This document shows positions 50,655 through 58,773 of a stretch of DNA of 64,000 nt, one piece after another (positions within the stretch are counted from its first letter, which is position 1; the number at the start of each line of letters is the position of its first letter). The DNA comes from a virus, in the IMG/VR virus record IMGVR_UViG_3300049596_000182, positions 50,225 to 114,224 of that record, one strand, 5' to 3'. The notes beneath the pieces were generated by a model, which worked only from the letters and a program-made list of their open reading frames with translations, made no database searches and had not been told where the DNA came from. Position numbers and translations under genes: made by a program.

Positions 50655-51660
50655 GGCTGTAGTAATGGACAGTTCATCAAGCTTGAAGGACTTTTCCATG
50701 GACAGAAAGAAATACCACAAGAAGTATGTCCTAAATGAGAAGGTGGAAGAGAAAGACACAGCAGCATCAGTTATTGGTAGACTGGTAGAGACACAACTTA
50801 TGGAACCAGAACTCTTTGATGAGAGGTTTTATATGTCAACCATCACTAGTGCACCAACCAATCTTATGCTAGAATTTGTAGAAGCATTGTATAGACATAC
50901 AGCTGCAGCTACAAATGAAGATGGTGTAGTTACAAGAGAGATGGAAGACATCATGAAAGATGCATATGTAGATTCTGGATTCAAGATTAAGCTTGATGCT
51001 GTTCTTGCTAAATTCATAGGATCTGATGCAGAAATCTATTACAAAGAAATCCGTGAGGTGAGAAGCAAGGGCTTAACTGTCGTTACTACACAGGATATAA
51101 CCAATGCAGAGAAGATTGTAGAAGAGCTTAAGACTAATGACTTTACAGCACCAATTGTAAACCTAGTTAATAGTTCACGCTACAATGTATATAATCAGCT
51201 CCAAGTGGAAGGATATGTTGTATATGGACATATGTTCAAGAGTATGATGGATAAGGTGATTGTTGACCATACAGAGAAGACAATCCAGGTGTATGATCTT
51301 AAATGCACATGGTCCGTAGAGAATTTCTATGAAGAGTATTATCTCTATCGTAGAGCTTATATACAGGGCTATTTGTATTTCTATGCAGCAAAGCAAATGT
51401 TTGATGAGTTAGTAGCTGTAGGATATGAGATATTACCTCCTAGATTTATTGTATGTGACAGCACAAACTATGCATGTCCATTAGTATTTACAATGGATGA
51501 TAAGTCATTCCAAGATGCTGAACAAGGATTTGAGCACAAAGGAAGAAAGTATCCTGGTGTTAAAAGTCTTGTTGATGACCTCAAATGGGCTATCAAGAAT
51601 GATAAATGGAATATTTCAAAAGAGAATTATTTAAATAACGGGTTAGTAAAATTAGGCTAA
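50617..51660 (+). CDS. PD-(D/E)XK nuclease
   Basis: 347 residues. The start has MDSSSSLKDFSMDRKKYHKKYVL and a long helical region. The nuclease core shows MDKVIVDHTEKTIQVYDLKCT (D...DxK) near residue 206-227, followed by YLYRRAYIQGYLYFYAA, the helix with the Q/Y motif typical of RecB/Cas4-type exonucleases. It probably processes DNA ends for the Sak4/SSB recombination system. PD-(D/E)XK nucleases are usual in crAss-like phages. Confidence 0.8.
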   Translation: MIQGPNRTEAAYRAVVMDSSSSLKDFSMDRKKYHKKYVLNEKVEEKDTAASVIGRLVETQLMEPELFDERFYMSTITSAPTNLMLEFVEALYRHTAAATNEDGVVTREMEDIMKDAYVDSGFKIKLDAVLAKFIGSDAEIYYKEIREVRSKGLTVVTTQDITNAEKIVEELKTNDFTAPIVNLVNSSRYNVYNQLQVEGYVVYGHMFKSMMDKVIVDHTEKTIQVYDLKCTWSVENFYEEYYLYRRAYIQGYLYFYAAKQMFDELVAVGYEILPPRFIVCDSTNYACPLVFTMDDKSFQDAEQGFEHKGRKYPGVKSLVDDLKWAIKNDKWNISKENYLNNGLVKLG

Positions 51661-52211
51661 TGGATACAATAAAGACGATTACCACTATATTCATTGTTCC
51701 AATATTCAGTATTGACAAAGAAAAACTAAAAACTAATGGGTTCGTCAATGGTTTTATAAAAGATATCAGAAAAGATGTACAATACAAGGATTCTGTTTAT
51801 CTTTTATTTAAGCCTGAAGATCTAGATAAGTTTAAGGTGTTTCTAGACAGTGAGTATGAACGTACAAAACAAATCATTGATGATTATGATTATGAAGAGG
51901 GGTATGTTGTTGTAGTTTATCAAATCAATCCAAGGCTAATGCCTGATATAGAATTGGTAAAACAGGGCAAATATTCCCAAACTTCTACCAAATTCCAGCA
52001 GATTTTCCCTAAAATTATCAAAATTAACAAACATGGCTTCCAAAAAGATGAACTCTCTCTTCAATACCGAGTCTTTAATAAGACAGAAGATTTAAAGCAG
52101 TTCTGGGAAGAAAAGTTTGATGTAGTATTTGATGATGATATGGAAGTTTGGTCTGGTTTTTCAGAAGACTATGAAACTCTTAACCTAGATAAAATCAAAG
52201 AAAATGTATAA
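51660..52211 (+). CDS. Hypothetical protein
   Basis: 183 residues beginning DTIKTITTIFIVPIFSIDKEKLKTNGFVNGFIKDI; beta-rich with an acidic C-terminus (DVVFDDDMEVWSGFSEDYETLNLDKI). It overlaps neighbours by 1 and 8 bases. No motif recognised. Confidence 0.6.
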   Translation: MDTIKTITTIFIVPIFSIDKEKLKTNGFVNGFIKDIRKDVQYKDSVYLLFKPEDLDKFKVFLDSEYERTKQIIDDYDYEEGYVVVVYQINPRLMPDIELVKQGKYSQTSTKFQQIFPKIIKINKHGFQKDELSLQYRVFNKTEDLKQFWEEKFDVVFDDDMEVWSGFSEDYETLNLDKIKENV

Positions 52212-52416
52212 CAAAGAAGTGTTAGAAGAACTAGTAAAGAAGTTTGGTATAGAAAATACCATTCTGTTCTGTAAAATGGAAGCTCTAAAGAATGCTGTTC
52301 TATACGAGGATTGTATTAAGAATGATCAAAATACAACCGATTGTGTAGAATTTGATTTTGAGAGGGACTGGTGGCAGAACAAATATGAAGAACTAAATAA
52401 AACAAATTCGTTATGA
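52204..52416 (+). CDS. Small hypothetical protein
   Basis: 70 residues, acidic and helical, with EVLEELVKKFGIENTILFCKMEALKNAVLYEDC and DFERDWWQNKYEEL. It overlaps the next gene by 4 bases (ATGA). Similar small proteins with DWWQ motifs occur in Bacteroidota phages; role unknown. Confidence 0.6.
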   Translation: MYNKEVLEELVKKFGIENTILFCKMEALKNAVLYEDCIKNDQNTTDCVEFDFERDWWQNKYEELNKTNSL

Positions 52417-52775
52417 CAGGATTAGAACTATTAGAAAAGTATGACAAAGCAGCTATTGTTATCAAGCAGTATTATTTGAATAGCATGTTAGAGTCTCTGA
52501 AGGATGATAATCTTCCAGAGAACTTCAAAGAATATGCTCGTCAAACAACTATTGATAATGATAAGATAGGTAAGCTCATAGATGTACAGCCTAGAGGATT
52601 ATTTGATGTGTTTGATACCAACAAGATATACATTGGAATTACTCCTAATATATTAATTGGTGGTATGGAATTCAAATACACCATAGGTGACATCACTGGT
52701 GAGCAGCCTACAAGAAAGGAAGTTGAGAAAATAGCTGTTGAAAAAGCATTTGAAATCTTAAACAATAAGTTATGA
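52413..52775 (+). CDS. Hypothetical protein
   Basis: 120 residues, helical start (LELLEKYDKAAIVIKQYYLNSMLESLKDDNLPENFKEYAR) and a beta middle (GLFDVFDTNKIYIGITPNILIGGMEFKYTIGDI). It overlaps the next gene by 4 bases. No family recognised. Confidence 0.6.
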   Translation: MTGLELLEKYDKAAIVIKQYYLNSMLESLKDDNLPENFKEYARQTTIDNDKIGKLIDVQPRGLFDVFDTNKIYIGITPNILIGGMEFKYTIGDITGEQPTRKEVEKIAVEKAFEILNNKL

Positions 52776-53023
52776 CAGATAGTATAGTTGACCAAGTTGT
52801 CCGTAAGTATGAGATTAGAAGTGCTGTAGGTATCAATAAGTATGGCACCACTCTACAAACTAACAATAAGGACAATTTTCTTAACCATCTGCAGGAAGAA
52901 CTAATGGATGCAACGCTCTATATAGAGAAGCTTATGACTCTTGAAAAGGAAATAACTAATCTAGTTAGAAAGCATCCTAATGATGCAGAACTTGGTTGGA
53001 AAATAAGAGATTTAGTTAAGTAG
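52772..53023 (+). CDS. Conserved small helical protein
   Basis: 83 residues (SIVDQVVRKYEIRSAVGINKYGTTLQTNNKDNFLNHLQEELMDATLYIEKLM). The pattern R-x6-GIxKYGT-xL...L-x2-A-Q/EEL-D-A-x2-Y resembles small phage proteins of the dATP/dGTP pyrophosphohydrolase-like or MazG-like type, but key acidic pairs are not certain. It ends the operon before the RNR promoter. Confidence 0.6.
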   Translation: MTDSIVDQVVRKYEIRSAVGINKYGTTLQTNNKDNFLNHLQEELMDATLYIEKLMTLEKEITNLVRKHPNDAELGWKIRDLVK

Positions 53024-53038
53024 AATTTTTGAAATGTC

Positions 53039-53069
53039 TTGGTTTATAAGAAGGGCGGTTGTACATTTG
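53039..53069 (+). promoter_or_regulatory. Bacteroidota-type promoter of the RNR gene
   Basis: TTG (53039-53041), 20 bases, then TACATTTG (53062-53069), an exact TAnnTTTG. It lies 40 bases ahead of the RNR start and overlaps the hairpin at 53053-53077. Confidence 0.65.
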
Positions 53070-53084
53070 CAACCCCCTTTTTTT
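53053..53084 (+). terminator. Terminator-like hairpin overlapping the RNR promoter
   Basis: GGG-GGTTG pairs with CAACC-CCC around 53053-53077 with a bulged C, then a run of seven to eight T. The loop is the -7 box TACATTTG. Confidence 0.7.
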
Positions 53085-53108
53085 AACTAATTAAAAACAA
53101 AACAAAAC

Positions 53109-54965
53109 ATGGATTTAGGATTAGATGCGTTAAGTAAAATAACGATTTTTAGTAAGTATGCAAAGTATGTTCCAGAACTAAAGAGAAGAGAAACCTGGGA
53201 TGAGATAGTAGATAGATATCAGACAATGATGATCAAGAAATATCCTAAATTACAAGATGCTATTATAGAGAGTGCCAAGTTTATCAGAGATAAGAAGGTG
53301 TTACCATCTATGAGGGCTCTTCAGTTTGCTGGTCCAGCTATGGAAGTAAATAACGCTAGGGGATATAACTGTGCTTATCTGCCAGTGGATAGTCTGTATA
53401 GCTTCAGTGAGACTATGTTCTTATTATTAGGTGGTTCAGGTGTTGGTTTTTCTGTACAGAAGCACCATGTAGCTCAATTACCAGCTATTAAGAAGCAACA
53501 GAGCTACAAACAAAAGAACTATCTTATTGAGGATAGTATTATGGGATGGGCTGATGCTGTGAAGGTGTTAGTTAAGTTCTATTTTGAGGGTGGTTATAAG
53601 CCTAAGTTTGACTTTAGAGCCATTCGTGAGAAAGGAGCTAGACTGGTAACAGCTGGTGGTAAAGCACCTGGTCCTGAACCATTAAAGATTGCATTAGCTC
53701 ACATTGATGCTATTATGGAGCGTAAAGAAGATGGTAGTAAACTATCTCCTCTAGAATGCCATGATATTATGTGTCACATTGCTAACAGTGTCCTTGCAGG
53801 TGGTATTAGAAGAAGTGCTATGATTAGCCTATTCAGCCATGATGATGAGGAAATGATTACATGTAAGTATGGTAACTGGTGGGAGCTTAATGAACAGCGT
53901 GGTAGAAGTAATAACTCAGCTGTCCTTAAAAGAGGTGAGGTGAGTGAAGAAGAATTCCAAGCCCTATGGAAAAGAATTGAAGCATCAGGAAGTGGTGAAC
54001 CAGGAATCTATTGGACTAATGACCTAGATTGGGGAACTAATCCTTGTTGTGAGATCGGCTTACGTCCATTCCAATTCTGTAACTTATGTGAGGTGAATGT
54101 ATCTGATATCAAGGATCAAGACGATCTTAATGAAAGAGTGGCAATTGCTTCATTCTTTGGTACATTACAGGCAGGATTCTTTGACTTTCACTACTTACGT
54201 CCTATCTGGCAAAAGACTACACAGAAAGATGCTCTATTGGGTATTGGTATGACTGGTATTGGTTCAGGAGAAATCTTGAAGTATGACCTAGAACTAGTGG
54301 CTAATACAGCTAAAACAATGAACAGAGATCTATCAGCTCTTATTGGTACTAATGAAGCAGCTCGTATTACATGTATTAAACCTTCTGGTACAACATCATT
54401 GGTGTTAGGTACAGCTAGTGGTATACATGCTTGGCATGCTCCTCACTATTTACGTACAATGAGATTTAACAAGAATGAAGACATTGCTATGTACTTAGAG
54501 ATTAACCATCCTGAACTATGTGAAGATGATGTATTACGTCCTAAGGATACAGTGTGTGTACGCATTCCAGTTCAAGCTCCTGAAGGATCTATATTTAGAA
54601 CTGAGTCTCCACTAGATACATTAGAGCGTGTTAAGAAGTTCTCTACAGAATGGATTAAACCAGGTCATAGCAATGGAGCCAATACACACAACGTAAGTGC
54701 TACTATTTCTATTGCAGATGAGTGGGAAGCTGTAGGTAATTGGATGTGGGACAATAGAGAGGTGTATAATGGTTTATCTGTATTACCATTCTTTGGTGGT
54801 ACGTATAAACAAGCTCCTTTTGAAGACATCACAGAAGAGGAATACAACAACCGCATTAAATCATTGAAATCCATTGACTTAACAAAGGTGATGGAGATAG
54901 ATGATACTGTAGACTTTGGTGCTATCCAAGCTTGCGGAGGTGGTGCTTGTGAAGTGAACATCTAA
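53109..54965 (+). CDS. nrdJ: Class II (adenosylcobalamin-dependent) ribonucleotide reductase
   Basis: 618 residues. Features: RGYNCAYLPVD near 85-95 and a Gly-rich GGSGVGFS; active-site NPCCEIGL around 311-318, radical Cys expected there; TCIKPSGTTSLVLGTASGIHAWHAP; and a C-terminal cysteine pair C609/C614 (CGGGAC) for re-reduction. The layout is that of the monomeric B12-dependent enzyme; it makes deoxynucleotides without oxygen. It is shorter than the ~739-residue Lactobacillus enzyme. It has its own promoter. The host must supply cobalamin and thioredoxin. Confidence 0.92.
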   Translation: MDLGLDALSKITIFSKYAKYVPELKRRETWDEIVDRYQTMMIKKYPKLQDAIIESAKFIRDKKVLPSMRALQFAGPAMEVNNARGYNCAYLPVDSLYSFSETMFLLLGGSGVGFSVQKHHVAQLPAIKKQQSYKQKNYLIEDSIMGWADAVKVLVKFYFEGGYKPKFDFRAIREKGARLVTAGGKAPGPEPLKIALAHIDAIMERKEDGSKLSPLECHDIMCHIANSVLAGGIRRSAMISLFSHDDEEMITCKYGNWWELNEQRGRSNNSAVLKRGEVSEEEFQALWKRIEASGSGEPGIYWTNDLDWGTNPCCEIGLRPFQFCNLCEVNVSDIKDQDDLNERVAIASFFGTLQAGFFDFHYLRPIWQKTTQKDALLGIGMTGIGSGEILKYDLELVANTAKTMNRDLSALIGTNEAARITCIKPSGTTSLVLGTASGIHAWHAPHYLRTMRFNKNEDIAMYLEINHPELCEDDVLRPKDTVCVRIPVQAPEGSIFRTESPLDTLERVKKFSTEWIKPGHSNGANTHNVSATISIADEWEAVGNWMWDNREVYNGLSVLPFFGGTYKQAPFEDITEEEYNNRIKSLKSIDLTKVMEIDDTVDFGAIQACGGGACEVNI

Positions 54966-55144
54966 TGGAAAAGAAAGAACTCATAAAAGATAAACATTAC
55001 TACTTGGAGGGAGATAGAGTTGTATTTACATCTCTGTTTCTCATCCAACGTGGTGAATGTTGTGCAAACGGGTGTAAACACTGTCCATATACCAAACCAA
55101 GAAAAAAAGGTAATACTCTTCTAGAAGAAGAGAAAAAAATATAG
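54965..55144 (+). CDS. Small DUF5522-like Cys-rich protein
   Basis: 59 residues. The block HYYLEGDRVVFTSLFLIQRGECCANGCKHCPY matches the small DUF5522 pattern of Bacteroidota (Cys-Cys, then C-x2-CP). It starts on the TAATG that ends the RNR gene and stops with TAG. Metal or cofactor binding is suspected but unknown; it may be linked to RNR. Confidence 0.7.
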   Translation: MEKKELIKDKHYYLEGDRVVFTSLFLIQRGECCANGCKHCPYTKPRKKGNTLLEEEKKI

Positions 55145-55171
55145 TGTTCTGTGTTCTGTTTTGATTATGAA

Positions 55172-55216
55172 AGCCCTGGTATATCTATACTGGGGCTATT
55201 TTTTATTTTTTATTTT
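55172..55216 (+). terminator. Rho-independent terminator after RNR operon
   Basis: AGCCCTGGTATA (55172-55183) pairs with TATACTGGGGCT (55186-55197) with G-U pairs, followed by ATTTTTTATTTTTTATTTT. Confidence 0.85.
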
Positions 55217-55229
55217 GTAAAATTATTCG

Positions 55230-55237
55230 TAAATTTG
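55230..55237 (+). promoter_or_regulatory. Candidate -7 box of the RecA gene
   Basis: TAAATTTG fits TAnnTTTG exactly; the -33 position 20 bases upstream is a T-run without the G. It is 21 bases before the RecA ATG at 55258. Confidence 0.45.
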
Positions 55238-55257
55238 TATCTATAAAACCAACAATT

Positions 55258-56292
55258 ATGGCAAAAGCAAAGGAAACCTCAGAGGGCAAAAGTAAATATC
55301 AAGAAGCCCTTGAGAAATTAAACAAAGCTTACGGTGTAGGAACAATCCTAACACTAGAAAGCAAAACAGATGGTGAGTATGACATTATCAGTACAGGGAG
55401 TATTGGTTTTGATTATATCACTTTAGGAACTGGAGGATTTGTAAAAGGTAAGATGTATGAACTAATGGGCTGGGAAGGCTCAGGTAAGTCTACAATTTGT
55501 GGTCATGCTGTAGCAGAGTGTCAAAAGAAAGGAGGCACTGTGTTATATATAGATGGCGAGCATGCTGTAGATAAACAATACTTCCAAGCTCTAGGTGTAG
55601 ACACTACCAAGATGTTAATTGCTCAACCAAGCTGCGGTGAGGAGGGTTTTAACATTGCTATGGAAATGATTCAAACAGGAGATGTTGATCTTGTTATCAT
55701 TGACTCTGATAGCTCATTGATTCCTAAGAAACAATTAGATGGTGATGTGGGTGATAGCACTATCGGTTACAAAGCTAGATTGAATAGCAATGCATATCCA
55801 AAACTAAAAGGTGCCCTATCACAACATAATGTATGTGTTATTGTTGTAAGTCAATATCGTGAGAAGATTGGTGTCATGTTTGGTAACCCTACAACAACTC
55901 AGGGTGGTCATGCATTGAAGTTTTACACTGATGTAAGAATAGAAGTGAGCAAGAGCTTAGCTAAGGAAGGTGATGTAAACTATGGTAATATTACCAAGGT
56001 GAAAGCTGTAAAGAACAAGATGAGTTCTCCTTATAAGCTACATGCATTTGATATTGTATATGGTGAGGGTATTGATAAGGTGGGTGAGATTATGGAACTT
56101 CTTAATGAGTTTGAACTTGGTAGGAAGTATGGTAAGACATTCACATTCAATGAAATAAAGTATGATCTTGACCAGTTTAAAGCTATGTTGTTAGACAACG
56201 AAGAGTTTTACAATGAAATCAAGACTAGTATTATTAACAAAATTAATCAAACTGAAATTAAAATCGAAGAAGATGTTACAAGTGAAATTTAA
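55258..56292 (+). CDS. recA: RecA-like recombinase
   Basis: 344 residues. It follows the bacterial RecA pattern: ISTGSIGFD, Walker A GWEGSGKST near 70-78, YIDGEHAVD, LVIIDSDSSLIPK (Walker B), VVSQYREKIGVMFGNPTTTQGGHALKFY (loop 2 region), and the C-terminal domain. In E. coli RecA the Walker A is GPESSGKTT, so GWEGSGKST is a moderate variant. It carries out strand exchange and repair together with SSB. The start has an acceptable leader and a -7 box. It overlaps dut by 20 bases. Confidence 0.93.
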   Translation: MAKAKETSEGKSKYQEALEKLNKAYGVGTILTLESKTDGEYDIISTGSIGFDYITLGTGGFVKGKMYELMGWEGSGKSTICGHAVAECQKKGGTVLYIDGEHAVDKQYFQALGVDTTKMLIAQPSCGEEGFNIAMEMIQTGDVDLVIIDSDSSLIPKKQLDGDVGDSTIGYKARLNSNAYPKLKGALSQHNVCVIVVSQYREKIGVMFGNPTTTQGGHALKFYTDVRIEVSKSLAKEGDVNYGNITKVKAVKNKMSSPYKLHAFDIVYGEGIDKVGEIMELLNEFELGRKYGKTFTFNEIKYDLDQFKAMLLDNEEFYNEIKTSIINKINQTEIKIEEDVTSEI

Positions 56293-56704
56293 AAAGATTT
56301 CTGACAACACTATTGTTCCAGCAAGAGCAAGTTTAGATGCAGCATGTTATGATGTGTATGCACATTCCATTGTACATAAAGATGATGGTAAAGTTGTTGT
56401 TGGATTAGGGTTTAAGACAGAAATTCCTACAGGTTATAAAGCTGTATTAGTTCCCCGTAGTAACTTAACTAAATACCACTGGGTGATGAACAACTCCATA
56501 GGTATTATTGACTCTGATTACCGTGGTGAGTGGATATGTATATTCACCACTACAAAAGAAGGAGAAGATTTTCCTTATAATGTAGGTGATAGAGTGGCAC
56601 AGTTCTATCTAGATGAGGTGTATAACATTGCATTCTTAGAAGTTGCAGCCCTATCAGATACAGATAGAGGTGATGGTGGATTTGGATCAACTGGTCTTAA
56701 GTAA
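56273..56704 (+). CDS. dut: dUTPase
   Basis: 143 residues from ATG 56273; the upstream ATG at 56213 reads into the RecA gene and gives no conserved sequence. All five motifs are visible: SLDAACYDVYA, PRSNLTK, GIIDSDYRGEW, GDRVAQFYL and RGDGGFGSTG. It hydrolyses dUTP to dUMP, keeping uracil out of phage DNA, together with the UDG-like protein. Confidence 0.92.
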   Translation: MLQVKFKKISDNTIVPARASLDAACYDVYAHSIVHKDDGKVVVGLGFKTEIPTGYKAVLVPRSNLTKYHWVMNNSIGIIDSDYRGEWICIFTTTKEGEDFPYNVGDRVAQFYLDEVYNIAFLEVAALSDTDRGDGGFGSTGLK

Positions 56705-57102
56705 TGGCTACATGTAAAACCTGTGGTAAGAAATGTGATGGAGAATACTGTTTTATGCACAAACCTAGAAAACCTTTATCCTCTGCGAAAGGATTTAAGG
56801 TGAAGGTCCCTGATAAACATCCTATTACAGAGATTAATCCTATGAAGGATTTGTTTCTGCGTATATGGAAAACAAGACCTCGTAAATCAGAGGTTAGTGG
56901 GGATTATTTAATAGGTAGTGTGTCAACAGCATTCTTCCATCACATTTTACCAAAAGAAAAATATCCTCAAGCTGCATTAGATGAAGAAAATATCATACTT
57001 TTGACATTAGATGAACATACTAATGTAGAAAGTGATATGTACAGGTATGAGGAAGTAAACAATAGACGTGAACATTTAAAACAAAAGTATGAAATTAGCT
57101 GA
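56704..57102 (+). CDS. Putative HNH-type zinc nuclease
   Basis: 132 residues. N-terminal zinc motif CKTCGKKCDGEYCFMHKP, then a C-terminal region FHHILPKEKYPQAALDEENIILLTLDEHTNVES, with the spacing H-H...N...H of HNH-like nucleases (NinG-type). It shares one base with dut (TAATG). A recombination/repair nuclease is likely. The HNH assignment is from the pattern and is uncertain. Confidence 0.6.
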   Translation: MATCKTCGKKCDGEYCFMHKPRKPLSSAKGFKVKVPDKHPITEINPMKDLFLRIWKTRPRKSEVSGDYLIGSVSTAFFHHILPKEKYPQAALDEENIILLTLDEHTNVESDMYRYEEVNNRREHLKQKYEIS

Positions 57103-57538
57103 GACAATAATAATAGGTGTATCTATAGGATGCATGTTAGCTACAGCTGTTTGGACAATGGACAAAAAGCCTGTTGATCCTCATCACAAGGTGTATACAA
57201 TCCCTGCTGGGACATTTGACTTAGATGTACAAATCATTGTTACAGAGGATACAGCATTTGCTGCTAAGTATATAACTACCAACTTTGATAGTAGTATTAA
57301 GAGTCCTAATTTAGACGCTAGGGCTGTAACATTTGGTACAGCTAATGGCAAACCTCCTATCATATGGTTCTCAGATATTGAGGACTCATCTATTGTACAA
57401 CATGAACTACTCCATGTAACAATAGACATGATGAAATGGGCAGGTATTGAGCTAAATGATGAAACAGAAGAGGTGTACACCTACCAGTTACAATACTTAA
57501 CAAAACAATTTTATAAACAAGTAAACCAAAACAAATGA
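57089..57538 (+). CDS. Membrane-anchored HExxH metallopeptidase-like protein
   Basis: 149 residues. N-terminal hydrophobic segment (ETIIIGVSIGCMLATAVW) for export or anchoring, then an extracytoplasmic domain with HELLH near residue 110-114, the zinc-peptidase signature HExxH, followed by a helix with ETEE. A glutamate downstream could be the third ligand. It might cut peptidoglycan-linked or envelope proteins, or be a lysis helper. It ends in TGA, overlapping the next ATG. Confidence 0.7.
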   Translation: MKLAETIIIGVSIGCMLATAVWTMDKKPVDPHHKVYTIPAGTFDLDVQIIVTEDTAFAAKYITTNFDSSIKSPNLDARAVTFGTANGKPPIIWFSDIEDSSIVQHELLHVTIDMMKWAGIELNDETEEVYTYQLQYLTKQFYKQVNQNK

Positions 57539-57804
57539 GCAATTTATTCTTTTACACAAGAAAAGAAGGTGAGAACACCTTTACAGAATGTTTTAACTTA
57601 AACAAAGTTATTAGATCAATTGCAGGTGCTGAACCTGGAAAACTTATCATTTTATTAGATGATATGTACGAAACTTCTAGAGATATACAAACTCCAAATC
57701 TTAAAACAAACAAATTAGAAGTGAAGAGAGTAAGAGAATCAATGCAATCTCAAATCTTTTTAGAAGGAGAAGACGTTACAAGATTTAACAATTTAAACAA
57801 ATAA
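57535..57804 (+). CDS. Small hypothetical protein
   Basis: 89 residues, beta-rich first half (LFFYTRKEGENTFTECFNLNKVIRSIAGAEPGKLIILLDDMYE) and a basic second half (TNKLEVKRVRESMQSQIFLEGEDV). It starts in the ATGA of the peptidase gene. No family recognised. Confidence 0.6.
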   Translation: MSNLFFYTRKEGENTFTECFNLNKVIRSIAGAEPGKLIILLDDMYETSRDIQTPNLKTNKLEVKRVRESMQSQIFLEGEDVTRFNNLNK

Positions 57805-57806
57805 TC

Positions 57807-58094
57807 ATGGCAAAGTTATTAGGAAACAGAGTGTTATTACAATTACCTCCACAAGATGAGGAAAGCAAGATTGTTGTAGATGAAAACACTAAAGAAGCAT
57901 TACAAAGAGAATTGCTTAACAAGATGTCAAAGTTAAAGGTGCTACAAGTTGGTACTATTGTTACAGAGATTAAAGCAGGAGACTGGGTATTAGCAGATCC
58001 AGCAGCTCTAAACAAAGCTACACTAGTTCCAATTAATGATAATGATGACCGTGCAATATTAGTTTCACCATTTGATATTATTCAAATCTGGTAA
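57807..58094 (+). CDS. GroES-like co-chaperonin
   Basis: 95 residues with the small barrel pattern of GroES: LLGNRVLLQLPPQDE at the start, VLQVGTIVTEIKAGDWVLAD in the middle, and AILVSPFDIIQIW at the end. The mobile loop region (about 17-35, rich in Glu/Lys/Leu) differs from E. coli GroES, as in phage T4 gp31. It would cap host GroEL for folding the phage capsid protein. No GroEL gene is seen here. Confidence 0.72.
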   Translation: MAKLLGNRVLLQLPPQDEESKIVVDENTKEALQRELLNKMSKLKVLQVGTIVTEIKAGDWVLADPAALNKATLVPINDNDDRAILVSPFDIIQIW

Positions 58095-58095
58095 T

Positions 58096-58773
58096 ATGAA
58101 AATAAAAGCATTCATAATAATGTATAATAGGTTGACTATTCCTAAGAAGCTAGCTGAAAATCTAGCTGATACAGGATGTGAACCTATTTTATTGGATAAC
58201 AGTTCTAGCTATCCTCCGTTATTAGAATGGTACAAAAGCTGCCCTTTCAAAGTCCATACTTTTAATCAAAGGTATGGCGAAAGGGTTTTTTGGGATTCAG
58301 GACTATTTAAAGAGTATGATGATGAGTATTACATTGTAACAGATCATGATTTAGATATATCTAATGTTCCTCTAGACTACACAGAGGTGTTAATAAAAGG
58401 GTTAGAAAACAAAGATATAACTAAATGTGGTTTGTCTTTAGATATAGATGATTTACCAGATACACCTTATGGAAAAGATGTAATAGGTTGTGAATTAAAG
58501 TATTGGGGAGATAAAGACTTTTTAGGAAACTATATAGCAGGAGTAGACACTACGTTTGCTATGTATGACAGAAAAAGACAAACTCTAGGATGGGATCATG
58601 GAGATAAATTCTACTATGGTAGCAGACTTCCTAAACCTTATACAGCAAAACATATGCCTTGGTATCTCACTGAAGAATCTTTTGCATCAAACGAAGAAGA
58701 AAAATATTACCACACAGGATGTACCAACTTTTGGTCCACCGTATTTAAAAGAAGACACAATATAAAAATATGA
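58096..58773 (+). CDS. Glycosyltransferase (GT-A type)
   Basis: 225 residues from ATG 58096; an earlier in-frame ATG at 58072 overlaps the GroES-like gene. It starts KIKAFIIMYNRLTIPKKLAENL, a nucleotide-sugar binding Rossmann-like start, and has VTDHDLDIS with the DxD motif around residue 86. Other conserved part: GGVDTTFAMYDR-type acceptor region. It is one of three consecutive glycosyltransferase genes. Targets could be host surface sugars, phage DNA bases or virion proteins. Confidence 0.8.
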   Translation: MKIKAFIIMYNRLTIPKKLAENLADTGCEPILLDNSSSYPPLLEWYKSCPFKVHTFNQRYGERVFWDSGLFKEYDDEYYIVTDHDLDISNVPLDYTEVLIKGLENKDITKCGLSLDIDDLPDTPYGKDVIGCELKYWGDKDFLGNYIAGVDTTFAMYDRKRQTLGWDHGDKFYYGSRLPKPYTAKHMPWYLTEESFASNEEEKYYHTGCTNFWSTVFKRRHNIKI

